DNA of 47,020 nucleotides, from contig CBDUXP010000028.1 of the NCBI GenBank assembly GCA_965371225.1, positions 1-47,020 on the forward strand, written 5' to 3'. Shown piece after piece: positions 8,067-15,645 of the stretch (its first letter is position 1; each line of letters starts with the position of its first letter). A program made the translations under genes and the position numbers. Below the pieces are notes generated by a model that was not told the DNA's origin, did not search any database, and saw nothing but the letters and a program-made list of their open reading frames with translations. This DNA is from CBDUXP01 sp965371225 [NCBI: uncultured bacterium]. GTDB lineage: Bacteria; Abyssobacteria; SURF-5; CBDUXP01.

Positions 8067-9670
8067 AAGGCGCCGCTTTCCAACTGTTCCAGATTCCACT
8101 GGAGTGTCGGATTCGCGGGCGCGAGCGTCATGGCCCGCCGCAATGCGCGCTTCGCGTCGTCCACGCGCCCGGCGCCGGCCAGCGCGGCAGCGAGTTCGGC
8201 GTGCGCCTCCCACGCGTGCGGGAAATCGCCGACCACCGCCTGCGCCAACGGCACCGCTCTGCCTGGGTCCGCCGCTTGAACGTGCGCCCGGACCAGCAAC
8301 AGGCGCGGTTCCAAACGGATCGGATTGCAGGCCGTTGCGACCTGCAGATGCTCGATTGCCTGCGGCAGCCGCCCGGCCTCCAGCGCCAGTTGCCCCAGGT
8401 GCGCGGGCGCCCGGCACCCGGCGGGATACTTCTGCGCCGCGTCCGCCCAAACCTGTTCCGCGGATTGCCAGACGCGCAGACGGGCGATGGTCGTAGCCGC
8501 CGCGGCGAACACGGCGAGCAGGAGTACGAGCCGCGTCCCACGCCGGTAACGCGCCAAGCAGGGCGCGAGCAGGGCCGCCAGCGCCAGCGCCAGGCACGCT
8601 ACGGGGAGGTACAGGCGATGTTCGTTCACCACCAGCTTCAGCGGCAGGGCGTACGACTCCGGGCCGATGGTCACCAACGCCCCCGCCAGGCCGAATGCCG
8701 CCGCGGGCCGCCGGGTCCGGCACCACCAGGCCGTAGCGATCGTGCCTGCGACCACGAGCACCCCGAGCGTGGCCTGCATCGACCACCCCGCGGCGAGCGC
8801 GTCCGCGCCGTGCACGATGGCCAAGCCGCGTGGCCAGACCAGTAGCGAGGCGTATTCCCAGGCGGCGGCGCACTGGCCCACCAGGTTTGCGCCCCAGGAT
8901 CGGGCAGGCGGGGTGGTGGCCTGCGCGCGGACCACCCCGAGCACCCAAGCGAGGTGGGCCACCCCCAGGGCGGCGGGCAGTGCCAGGCGCCGGACCGCCC
9001 CCCGGACCGCAGTGGCATCGATGGGCCGGCGCGCCCGCCACCATTCGACACCGACAAATAGCACAGCGCCGGCGAGCGCGCTCTCCTTCCCGCTCAGCGC
9101 CGCGGCCCAGCACGCGAGCGCGCCGGCGTACCAGCCGCGCCGGCCGGAACCACTCTCATGTAATTCACTAAGGTAAATGTCATAACAGACTATGGCCCAA
9201 ATGATTCCAGATGCTGCGATGAGTGAGGATCGGGCGGTCAGATACACCACCGCCTGGCTCAGGGCCGGGTGCACGGCGAACAGCGCCGCGGCGCTGAACG
9301 CGGCCAGCTCAGCCGACGGACCAGCCCCCCCCGGCTGCCATGCCAGGGTCCGCCGGCAGAGGCTCCAGAGCCCCAGCACCATCGCGCCATGGAGCGCCAC
9401 GCTGGTCAGGTGGAAGACGGCGCGGCTGGGGCCGGCGAGCCGATGGTTCCACGCGAAGCTCAGCATCGTCAGCGGCCGGAACCCACGCAGCTCCTGTCCG
9501 CCGATGAGTTCCGGGGTCGTCCAGTAGCTCCACAGGGGCTGCAGCTGGGTGACGCGGGAGTTGTTCAGGATGACGGGCCGGTCGTCGTACACGAACGCGG
9601 CGCGGGTGGCGCCCGCGTACGTGAGCAGCGTCAGCCCTAGCAACAGGGCCGCCGCCCGGGAACGGGCCAT
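8063..9670 (-). CDS. TMTC-like GT-C membrane protein with C-terminal TPR repeats
   Basis: 535-residue protein. The N-terminal two thirds are a GT-C-type membrane domain: a first helix or signal anchor (1-22), then the FVYDDRPVIL loop with acidic pair D29/D30, RGFRPLTMLSFAWNH, and about nine more hydrophobic segments. The last roughly 140 residues are three to four TPR units (AHLGQLALEAGRLPQAIEHL; AELAAALAGAGRVDDAKRAL). This is the layout of the TMTC group, whose animal members are protein O-mannosyltransferases; bacterial substrates are not known to me. The ATG shares a base with the stop of the hydrolase gene upstream (TAATG), so both are translated together. A short AT-rich patch around 9160-9200 inside the gene contrasts with the surrounding GC-rich sequence. 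Confidence 0.78.
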   Translation of the reverse strand: MARSRAAALLLGLTLLTYAGATRAAFVYDDRPVILNNSRVTQLQPLWSYWTTPELIGGQELRGFRPLTMLSFAWNHRLAGPSRAVFHLTSVALHGAMVLGLWSLCRRTLAWQPGGAGPSAELAAFSAAALFAVHPALSQAVVYLTARSSLIAASGIIWAIVCYDIYLSELHESGSGRRGWYAGALACWAAALSGKESALAGAVLFVGVEWWRARRPIDATAVRGAVRRLALPAALGVAHLAWVLGVVRAQATTPPARSWGANLVGQCAAAWEYASLLVWPRGLAIVHGADALAAGWSMQATLGVLVVAGTIATAWWCRTRRPAAAFGLAGALVTIGPESYALPLKLVVNEHRLYLPVACLALALAALLAPCLARYRRGTRLVLLLAVFAAAATTIARLRVWQSAEQVWADAAQKYPAGCRAPAHLGQLALEAGRLPQAIEHLQVATACNPIRLEPRLLLVRAHVQAADPGRAVPLAQAVVGDFPHAWEAHAELAAALAGAGRVDDAKRALRRAMTLAPANPTLQWNLEQLESGAF

Positions 9671-10764
9671 TAGGTCGTGGCGGCCGGCGGGCGCGGGCCG
9701 GGGCCGGTGAGGCGCTCGAACCAGTCCAGAATCCGGAGGTTTTCCGCCGGCGGGTAGTAGTGCCCATAGCCCGCCCGCTCGTGGTATTCCACCGGGCAGC
9801 CGTGCTCCTGCAAATACCACGCGGCGCCGCGGGCAATCTGCACGTCGAACATGTGGTCGGCCTCGCCGTGCATGATGTAGATCGGCAGGGGGGCGGCCCC
9901 GTCGGGGAGCATGAACGGCATGAAGTTCGCGGAGATGACGGCCAGCGCCGCGAAGGACTCCTGGTGGTTCAGGCCGTAGAGGTAGCTGTAAATGCCCCCG
10001 TCGCTCATCCCCGTGAGCAGGACGCGCGACCGGTCCACGGTGAATTGCTGCGCCGTCTCCTCCACGATGGCCAGCAGCCCCAGCAGGTCCCCTTCGCTCC
10101 AGGTGGTCCCGTACGACTTGGGGCTGAGCACGATGAAGCCGCGCGTTTTGGCCGCGCGCACCCAACTCCACAGGAAGGTGTCGCCGCGGCCCCATCCGCC
10201 GTGCAGGGTGATGACCACGGGCCAGGCGTGGTCCGGCGTGTACCACTCGGGCACGTACCGGGCGTACCAGTGGTGATTGTCCGCCGGGCCGAGCAGGGAG
10301 GCGCCCAGCGCATCGGCGGATTCCGTATCCAGCGGCGGATCGTAGCGGTCCACCTCCTCGAACGCCTCGGGCAGCACCCAGTAGCGCCGCATGCCGGGCA
10401 CGACCGCGCGCAGGGGATAGAGGTGCCGGTAGGCCTCGCCCAGTTCGCGCCAGGACTTCAGCGCCTTGCCGATGTCGCTCGACTCGGCGAATTCCGCGAA
10501 CAGCCGGGCCGTGTTTGCCGTGTGCTCCACCCCCCGGCTCAGCATGGTGTGGAAGCCCTCGATCCCCTCCGGGACGGAGCGCTCCTGCAACAGGGCCGCC
10601 TGCTCCGCCAGGGGCTCCACGTGATGCTCCCGCAGGTAGGCCGCGTACTCGCCGAGCCGCCGGGGCTGGAAATCGTTGCGGATCCCCTCGAAGTCCAGAA
10701 GGAAGTGGAGGACCGCCTCAGGGACGTTCTCTAGCGCCGCGAAATACGCCTCGCGATTAGTCAT
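9670..10764 (-). CDS. Alpha/beta hydrolase, feruloyl-esterase/dienelactone-hydrolase-like
   Basis: 364-residue predicted serine hydrolase. An N-terminal helical region of about 160 residues precedes the alpha/beta core, which begins WPVVITLHGGWGRGD (oxyanion-hole HGG). The nucleophile elbow is TGMSDGG with S254; D303 in MHGEADHMFDV and H335 in AGYGHYYPP complete a plausible triad. I see no secretion signal. The ATG at 10764 begins MTNREAYF; the longer upstream frame is composition-driven. Substrate unknown: it could deacylate a glycan or protein ester linked to the GT-C activity of the coupled downstream gene, but this is inference from context only. Confidence 0.8.
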   Translation of the reverse strand: MTNREAYFAALENVPEAVLHFLLDFEGIRNDFQPRRLGEYAAYLREHHVEPLAEQAALLQERSVPEGIEGFHTMLSRGVEHTANTARLFAEFAESSDIGKALKSWRELGEAYRHLYPLRAVVPGMRRYWVLPEAFEEVDRYDPPLDTESADALGASLLGPADNHHWYARYVPEWYTPDHAWPVVITLHGGWGRGDTFLWSWVRAAKTRGFIVLSPKSYGTTWSEGDLLGLLAIVEETAQQFTVDRSRVLLTGMSDGGIYSYLYGLNHQESFAALAVISANFMPFMLPDGAAPLPIYIMHGEADHMFDVQIARGAAWYLQEHGCPVEYHERAGYGHYYPPAENLRILDWFERLTGPGPRPPAATT

Positions 10765-10792
10765 GGGGGGTGGCGCGCAGCAGGGCGCGGCC

Positions 10793-10800
10793 ACTATAAC
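10793..10800. promoter_or_regulatory. Overlapping divergent -10 elements (bidirectional promoter)
   Basis: In the 42-base gap between the divergent hydrolase and spermidine-synthase-like genes, the 8 bases ACTATAAC read TATAAC on the plus strand. On the minus strand they read TATAGT preceded by TGT, an extended -10. The plus-strand box is only 6 bases upstream of the GTG at 10807, predicting a leaderless message. No convincing -35 is seen either way. Confidence 0.45.
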
Positions 10801-10806
10801 AGAGCC

Positions 10807-12360
10807 GTGCCCGAGCCCTCCCGACCCGCGGTCGTGCCCTGGTGGTGGCCGCCAGTTGCGCTGGTGCAGGGTGGGGCCGTGCTCGCCATCGAGTTGGCCG
10901 GCGGGCGCCTGCTTACGCCCCTGTTCGGCCAGAGCCTCGAACTGTGGAGCATCCTGATCACGGTCACCCTCGGCGGCCTCGCGCTCGGCTACGGCGCGGG
11001 CAGCCGGCTCGCGCGCCAGCCGACGACACGTCATCTAGCGATCTTGTTCGCGATCGCCGCCGCCGCGTGCTTCCTCATCGCCCTGTGGGGCGCGCGCCTG
11101 CTGGGGCCGCTCAGCCGCGAGCCCGGCACCGCGCGTCTGTTCCTGGCCGCCGGCCTCGCCGTGTTCCCCAGCATGATCGCGCTCGGGGCGGTGGGGCCGG
11201 TGCTGGTGAGCATCGTCGGCAACGGCACCGCCGCCGGTGTCAGCGCGGGCCGCGTGTTCGCCGTCTCCACGGTCGGCAGTCTGCTCGCGGGACCGACGAC
11301 GGGGTTGCTGTTGCTGCCGACGCACGGCGTGCGCGCGGTGTTCATGCTCACGGGGGGCGTGCTACTCCTCGTGTCGCTGGCGCTCCTGCCATCGCGTTTG
11401 CGGAGGGTGAGTCTGCTGCTGTACCTCGCCCTCCTCCTGCTGACAACCAGCTCCCACGTCTCGGGAACGTCGACTCACTACGCGCACACCGTCCCCGGCG
11501 TAGGATTCCACGCCCGCTACCGCTCGCCGCATGGGCAGGTCCTCGTGCTCGAAACGGTGGGCCTCGCAGGAGCGGGCCGGCCGCGGCGCCGGGTGCTGCT
11601 GGTGGACGGCCACATCCAAAACGCGATCGATGCGCAAACCGGGGAGGGGCCGCCCAATTCCTACCAGCAGGCCGTCGCGGCGCTGGTGCCCCTGCAGCCG
11701 GGGGACCGGGCTGTGGTGCTCGGCCTGGGCGCCGGCCTGCTCCCCATGCACTGGGCGCGCCAGGGCGTGCAGGTCATCGCCGCCGAACCCAACCCCGCGG
11801 TGACCGAAGCGGCCCACGCCTACTTCGGCCTGCGGCGGCACCTGCTGGACGTGCGTGGCGTGGACGGCCGCCGGGTGGTTCGCGCGTTGCCCGCACCGGC
11901 GGACGTCGTTGTCGTAGACGCCTTCGTGGGCGCCACGGTGCCCGGCCACCTGCTCACCCGCGAGGCCATGCGCGAAGCGGTGGCGGCCCTGACCCCGGAC
12001 GGCGTCTGGGTGGCGTGGGTGCTGGACTTCCCGGGGGTGGAGCGGGGCGCGGTCTGGCCCCGCGTGGCTCGCACGGCGCGGGCGGTCTTTGCGGACGTGC
12101 GCGTCTACCGGCACGCGAGCGACGGACCGCTCGGCGGGTATTTCATCGTGGGGCGCGGGACCGGGGGCCGCACCCTGGGCGACGCGCCCGGGTTCCAACT
12201 GGTGGAGAGGGAGGTCGTGGACCGGCGCACGGCGGCCGTCCCGGTGCAGACCGACGACCGCTGGGACCTGGACCGCTTCGGCGGCCGGCTGAACGCCCTC
12301 GCCCACGCGGAGGTGCGCGCCCACCTCACGCCCGACCTGCACCGCTGGCTGATTGACTAG
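10807..12360 (+). CDS. Membrane-fused spermidine-synthase-like protein
   Basis: 517 residues. The N-terminal half has about seven to eight hydrophobic helices (from about 15 to 230; for example VQGGAVLAIELAGGRLLTPLFG, a hallmark of the fused MFS/spermidine-synthase group). The C-terminal half is a Rossmann methyltransferase-like fold with the nucleotide loop VVLGLGAGLLPMH, acidic EPNP and VVVDAF, as in SpeE. Family proteins transfer aminopropyl groups or have lost that role, and many membrane-fused members have no assigned reaction. It begins with GTG 10807, 6 bases after a TATAAC box and without a ribosome site, so it is probably leaderless. It is divergent from the hydrolase/TMTC-like pair. 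Confidence 0.82.
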   Translation: MPEPSRPAVVPWWWPPVALVQGGAVLAIELAGGRLLTPLFGQSLELWSILITVTLGGLALGYGAGSRLARQPTTRHLAILFAIAAAACFLIALWGARLLGPLSREPGTARLFLAAGLAVFPSMIALGAVGPVLVSIVGNGTAAGVSAGRVFAVSTVGSLLAGPTTGLLLLPTHGVRAVFMLTGGVLLLVSLALLPSRLRRVSLLLYLALLLLTTSSHVSGTSTHYAHTVPGVGFHARYRSPHGQVLVLETVGLAGAGRPRRRVLLVDGHIQNAIDAQTGEGPPNSYQQAVAALVPLQPGDRAVVLGLGAGLLPMHWARQGVQVIAAEPNPAVTEAAHAYFGLRRHLLDVRGVDGRRVVRALPAPADVVVVDAFVGATVPGHLLTREAMREAVAALTPDGVWVAWVLDFPGVERGAVWPRVARTARAVFADVRVYRHASDGPLGGYFIVGRGTGGRTLGDAPGFQLVEREVVDRRTAAVPVQTDDRWDLDRFGGRLNALAHAEVRAHLTPDLHRWLID

Positions 12361-12368
12361 GCGCGCGC

Positions 12369-12374
12369 TAGAGT
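12369..12374 (+). promoter_or_regulatory. -10-like box of the ankyrin gene
   Basis: TAGAGT lies 6 bases before the ATG at 12381, the same close spacing as at 1073 and 10795. No good -35 is seen at 16-18 bases upstream. Confidence 0.3.
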
Positions 12375-12380
12375 TCCGAC

Positions 12381-14432
12381 ATGGGGGAATGCGCGCGCGC
12401 GGGGCCGCCAGCATGCGCGTGGCGGGCAGCCGCATTGACCGCGCTCGGCCTGATCCTGGGGACGAGTGCCGCCGCTGCCGCGCCCGAGGCACCGCCCCAG
12501 CCGCCGCTGCACCAGGCCGTGATCGACTGCGACCTACCGGAAGTCGAGCGGCTGTTGGCATCCGGGGTGGATGTGAACACCCCCAATCCTTGGAACCAGA
12601 AGGTCGTGATCCTAGCCGTTGGGGGCCAGGCGGACCGGTGCTTGCCCGTGCTCGAGCGGATCCTTGCGGCCGGACCCGACCTGCTGCAAGCGGATGCCAG
12701 CGGCAACACCGTGCTTACCACTGCGGCGCGCCGAGCCACCGCGGACACCCTCAGGATGCTCATCGACGCCGGAGCGGACGTGAATGCTGCCGGACAGCTC
12801 GGCGTCACCCCCCTCCACTTGGCCGCACAGCGGGACCATCCCGCCGTCGCCGAGTTCCTCTTGACCCGCAGGGCGGACCCGCACGCGAAAGACTCGAGCT
12901 TGCAGACCCCTCTTTTCCATGCCGTGCGCGAGGGACGGGCCGCGACCGTCCAGTTGCTTCTGGCCCACGAAGCGGACGTAAATCTCCAGACCACCCAGGC
13001 CTGGGGGCCCGGGTACGTGCAGTTCGGCCCGGGTGCCACGCCGCTGCACTGGGCCGCTGCGCGGGGGGACGGCTCGATGGTCCGCATGCTGCTCCAGCAT
13101 GGCGCGGATCCGCAGGTCAAGACCCACAACGGTCAGACGCCCCTCGACGCCGTCACCCTGCCCAGCAATTTCACCGGCACGCACGGGCGGGACACGGCCG
13201 ATGCGCTCCTGTGCGCCAACTTGCTCCTGGCGCGCGAGCCTCCGGAGGACCGGGCCCACCGCGCGATGGACGTGCTGCGAGCCGCGGTCACCGCCAATAG
13301 GGCGGTGCTGGCGGAAGCGTTTCTGGAGGCGGGTCTCGATCCCAATGCGCAGGACGCGCACGGAGAGCCGCTGCTCCATGCTGCGGTCAAGGCGGGTGCA
13401 GCGGAGGCCGTCAGCGTCCTGCTCGCTGCCGGCGCCGATCCCAACCTGGTCGATGAAGCCGGCAGTACGCCGCTCCACAAGGCGATCTACGGGAGCAACC
13501 CCCTGGCGTCCTCGGCTCTGGTGGCGGCCTTGCTTGCCGGCGGGGGCGATCCCCTGGCCGTGGACCGGGCGGGGTCCCCGCCGCTGTTCCGGGCGGCCGA
13601 ACGCGGGCGTCTGGACCTGGTCATGCTCCTGCTGCCGGCCGGCGCGGAGGTGGACCTGCAGAACGCACGCGGCGAAACGCCCCTGTACGGCGCCGCATGG
13701 GGGGGGCACGTGGCCGTGGCGACCTATCTCCTGGAACGGGGCGCCGATGTGAACGCTATGCCCGGCCACCGGCTCACGCTCCTGCGTGCCGCGGTCAGGA
13801 ACGGGCACCTGCGCATGGTCAAGCTGCTGCGCGCTTGGGGTGCAATGCCGCCCGAGGCCCCGCCCGGCGGCTCGCTCCTGCACGATGCTGCAGACTCGGG
13901 GCAGCTGGAGATGGCGGAATACCTGCTGGCCGAGGGCGCCGACGTCGGGGCCAGGGCAGCGGGGATGACCCCCCTCGACATGGCGGCGTTCAAAGGGCAC
14001 CTGGACATGGTGGAACTCCTGTTGGCCCACGGCGCTCCCGTCAACGACAACGATCCGCAAGGCGGTGGCCCGCCCCTGTTCCAGGCGATTAGGGCCCATC
14101 GAATGTCCGTCGTGCATCTGTTGCTGCGCCAGGGGGCGGACGTCCAGCTGCGGTCCACCGGGCAGGATCAAGCCGCGCTCGACGTGGCGGTTCGGACGGG
14201 GGACGCGCAATTGGTCGAGTTGATGCTCACCCATGGGGCGGAGGTCAATGCCGCCAGCCGCGTCGGTTGGACGCCACTGCACGAAGCGGCGCGACAGGGC
14301 TTCGCGGCCGTGGCGGAAGTGCTGGTCGCCGCCGGGGCCGACGTGAACGCCTTGGCGATTCGGAACCAGACACCGCTGACCGTCGCGCGACGGAACCACC
14401 ACGACGACGTGGTTGCCATCTTGCGACGCTAG
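12381..14432 (+). CDS. Exported ankyrin-repeat protein
   Basis: 683-residue protein with an N-terminal signal peptide (hydrophobic core about 15-32, ALTALGLILGTSAAAAA, probable cleavage after the Ala-rich stretch). It is followed by about 17 ankyrin repeats to the C-terminus. Typical repeat cores are GVTPLHLAAQRDHPAVAEFL, GETPLYGAAWGGHVAVATYL and GWTPLHEAARQGFAAVAEVL, each ending GADVN or similar. Some repeats have insertions (around 210-290). There is no catalytic domain, so it is most likely a protein-binding scaffold in the periplasm or outside the cell. It stands alone between the spermidine-synthase-like gene and an AT-rich gap. Confidence 0.9.
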   Translation: MGECARAGPPACAWRAAALTALGLILGTSAAAAAPEAPPQPPLHQAVIDCDLPEVERLLASGVDVNTPNPWNQKVVILAVGGQADRCLPVLERILAAGPDLLQADASGNTVLTTAARRATADTLRMLIDAGADVNAAGQLGVTPLHLAAQRDHPAVAEFLLTRRADPHAKDSSLQTPLFHAVREGRAATVQLLLAHEADVNLQTTQAWGPGYVQFGPGATPLHWAAARGDGSMVRMLLQHGADPQVKTHNGQTPLDAVTLPSNFTGTHGRDTADALLCANLLLAREPPEDRAHRAMDVLRAAVTANRAVLAEAFLEAGLDPNAQDAHGEPLLHAAVKAGAAEAVSVLLAAGADPNLVDEAGSTPLHKAIYGSNPLASSALVAALLAGGGDPLAVDRAGSPPLFRAAERGRLDLVMLLLPAGAEVDLQNARGETPLYGAAWGGHVAVATYLLERGADVNAMPGHRLTLLRAAVRNGHLRMVKLLRAWGAMPPEAPPGGSLLHDAADSGQLEMAEYLLAEGADVGARAAGMTPLDMAAFKGHLDMVELLLAHGAPVNDNDPQGGGPPLFQAIRAHRMSVVHLLLRQGADVQLRSTGQDQAALDVAVRTGDAQLVELMLTHGAEVNAASRVGWTPLHEAARQGFAAVAEVLVAAGADVNALAIRNQTPLTVARRNHHDDVVAILRR

Positions 14433-14612
14433 CTCTGTGTAAGATATGTAATAGTCATAGGTTATGAGTAGTAACATCATCTAGTAAGTTATCTATGGCG
14501 CCGGAACTTTCTCTTGAAGGTTTGGCGTCTGCGCCCGATACTTACTGCTGGACGGTGGTACTGACCGGCCCGCGGACCCGTGCGGGCTGTGACCTGGGGG
14601 AGTCTCCGCCCG
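14433..14612. other. AT-rich intergenic region before the first small paralog
   Basis: 180 bases. The first 90 (about 14433-14520) are strongly AT-rich compared with the roughly 70 % GC surroundings and contain no gene I can support. A possible promoter (TTGAAG, 17 bases, GATACT, 14514-14542) and a ribosome site GGGGGAG (14596-14602) precede the small-protein start at 14613. Confidence 0.5.
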
Positions 14613-15059
14613 ATGCTTGAAAAGCTGGTCAGCAACACCAGCGCCGTGGAACTGGACCTGTTCGCGCAGGCCACCATGACGCAGCAGACCGGTGCGGTCC
14701 CCGCCCAGCGGCAGACGAGCGACGAGAAGAAGGACCGGGACGCCGACCGCGAGGACCAGCAGGACCGCTACGAACCGCAAGGGCCGGGATCAGCCGCTGC
14801 CGAGGAGGTGGATTTCGGGCAGACCCTGCGGCAGGCCACCCTCCTGACGATTTCGGAACCGCCCTCGCATCCGGGACAGATGTTTTTGCCGGGGATGGGG
14901 TTCGACTTCAGCCTGCGGCGCGTCAATCTCTTACCGCCGCGCCCTCCGGCCCCCCCGCCCGAGCAACTCCTGCTTCCGGGGATGGGCGACCGCCCTCTAC
15001 CCGCGGCGCCGACGCCCCTGGGCGACGCCCGCGGGCGGCAACTGGATCTGGAAGGCTGA
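14613..15059 (+). CDS. Small charged protein, tandem paralog A (unknown family)
   Basis: 148 residues; I do not recognise the family. I start at ATG 14613 because GGGGGAG lies 10 bases upstream and this start makes the protein align without gaps to the next gene. Features: N-terminal short hydrophobic motif (A11-V-E-L-D-L-F17), a highly charged helix-prone stretch (about 36-54, KKDRD...DRYE), VDFGQTL (66-72), HPGQMFLPGMG (86-96), a Pro-rich stretch, a second EQLLLPGMG (117-125), and terminal GRQLDLE. No signal peptide or membrane segment is visible. Shared with paralog B: N8, A11, LDL14-16, K39K40, R42, DRYE51-54, DFxQTL, HPGQ, and GR-x-LD-x-E at the end. Probably real because of this conservation. 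Confidence 0.65.
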   Translation: MLEKLVSNTSAVELDLFAQATMTQQTGAVPAQRQTSDEKKDRDADREDQQDRYEPQGPGSAAAEEVDFGQTLRQATLLTISEPPSHPGQMFLPGMGFDFSLRRVNLLPPRPPAPPPEQLLLPGMGDRPLPAAPTPLGDARGRQLDLEG

Positions 15060-15267
15060 CGCTGCCGGCCCGGACCAACGCGATACTGTTCAGCATACAG
15101 AAACTATTGCTGTATCAATGGTTATATGCGGTAATTCATGTAACACATGAGCATGGATTTCTCGCCAGCCCCGGTGAAGCTTGGCCCGGCAGTGTCGATA
15201 TTGTAAGTAGAGGTGCAACTGGGACTCCACGTGGGACACGTACAAGCTCAACGAGGGCTCTTGAGCC
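15060..15267. other. Intergenic region between the two small paralogs
   Basis: 208 bases, AT-rich in its first half. Contains an inverted repeat ATACAG-9 bases-CTGTAT (15095-15115) and a smaller one CATGT-aac-ACATG around 15137-15149. A GAGGG ribosome site (15253-15257) lies 10 bases before the next ATG. No RNA gene or third coding region is evident. Confidence 0.5.
15095..15115. promoter_or_regulatory. Inverted repeat upstream of paralog B (possible operator)
   Basis: ATACAG and CTGTAT separated by nine bases, inside the AT-rich gap upstream of the second small protein. It could be a regulator site; no T-tract follows, so it is not an obvious terminator. Confidence 0.35.
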
Positions 15268-15618
15268 ATGATTCCGAGGCCGATAGATAACTCCCGGGCC
15301 ATCCAGCTCGACCTGCTGCAACGGGTGAGTGAGACCCACGCCGCCGGTTCGCGCGGCGGGGTGGATGCCGTCCCGGACGGGAAGAAGGAGCGGGAGGAGC
15401 AGGAGCAAGAAGCCCGCGACCGGTACGAGCACCAGCCCCCCCCGGATGAGGACGCGGCCGACTTCAGCCAGACGCTGCACCTGGGGAGTTTCGCCCCATC
15501 CCCCCCGCAGACGGACCATCCCGGCCAGTTGATCATGCGGGGCATGGACCTGCAGCGCGGGCCGGCCAAGCAGCGCCCTGCGGACGGCCGCGGCGGGCGC
15601 CTGGACGTGGAAGCCTAG
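15268..15618 (+). CDS. Small charged protein, tandem paralog B (unknown family)
   Basis: 116 residues, homologous to the preceding small protein: residues 1-54 align without gaps (I6, N8, A11, LDL14-16, K39K40, R42, DRYE51-54), followed by ADFSQTL, HPGQLIMRGM and a C-terminal GGRLDVEA. It lacks the second LPGMG copy and most of the Pro-rich segment of paralog A. The middle (about 37-54) is strongly charged and probably helical. It starts at ATG 15268 with GAGGG 10 bases upstream. No known domain recognised. The gene ends only 27 bases from the convergent hisC stop. Function unknown. Confidence 0.65.
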   Translation: MIPRPIDNSRAIQLDLLQRVSETHAAGSRGGVDAVPDGKKEREEQEQEARDRYEHQPPPDEDAADFSQTLHLGSFAPSPPQTDHPGQLIMRGMDLQRGPAKQRPADGRGGRLDVEA

Positions 15619-15645
15619 CGCGCCACCGGTCTTCGCCCCGCCGGC

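Noticed and set aside
9160-9200. AT-rich patch inside the TMTC-like gene as an insertion
   Set aside because: Reading frame stays open and hydrophobic, consistent with a membrane helix; no repeats at its edges.
12612-14480. 622-codon minus-strand frame under the ankyrin gene, beginning with a hydrophobic stretch from the AT-rich gap
   Set aside because: The apparent hydrophobic N-terminus is just AT-rich DNA; the rest is antisense to ankyrin repeats and inherits their periodicity.
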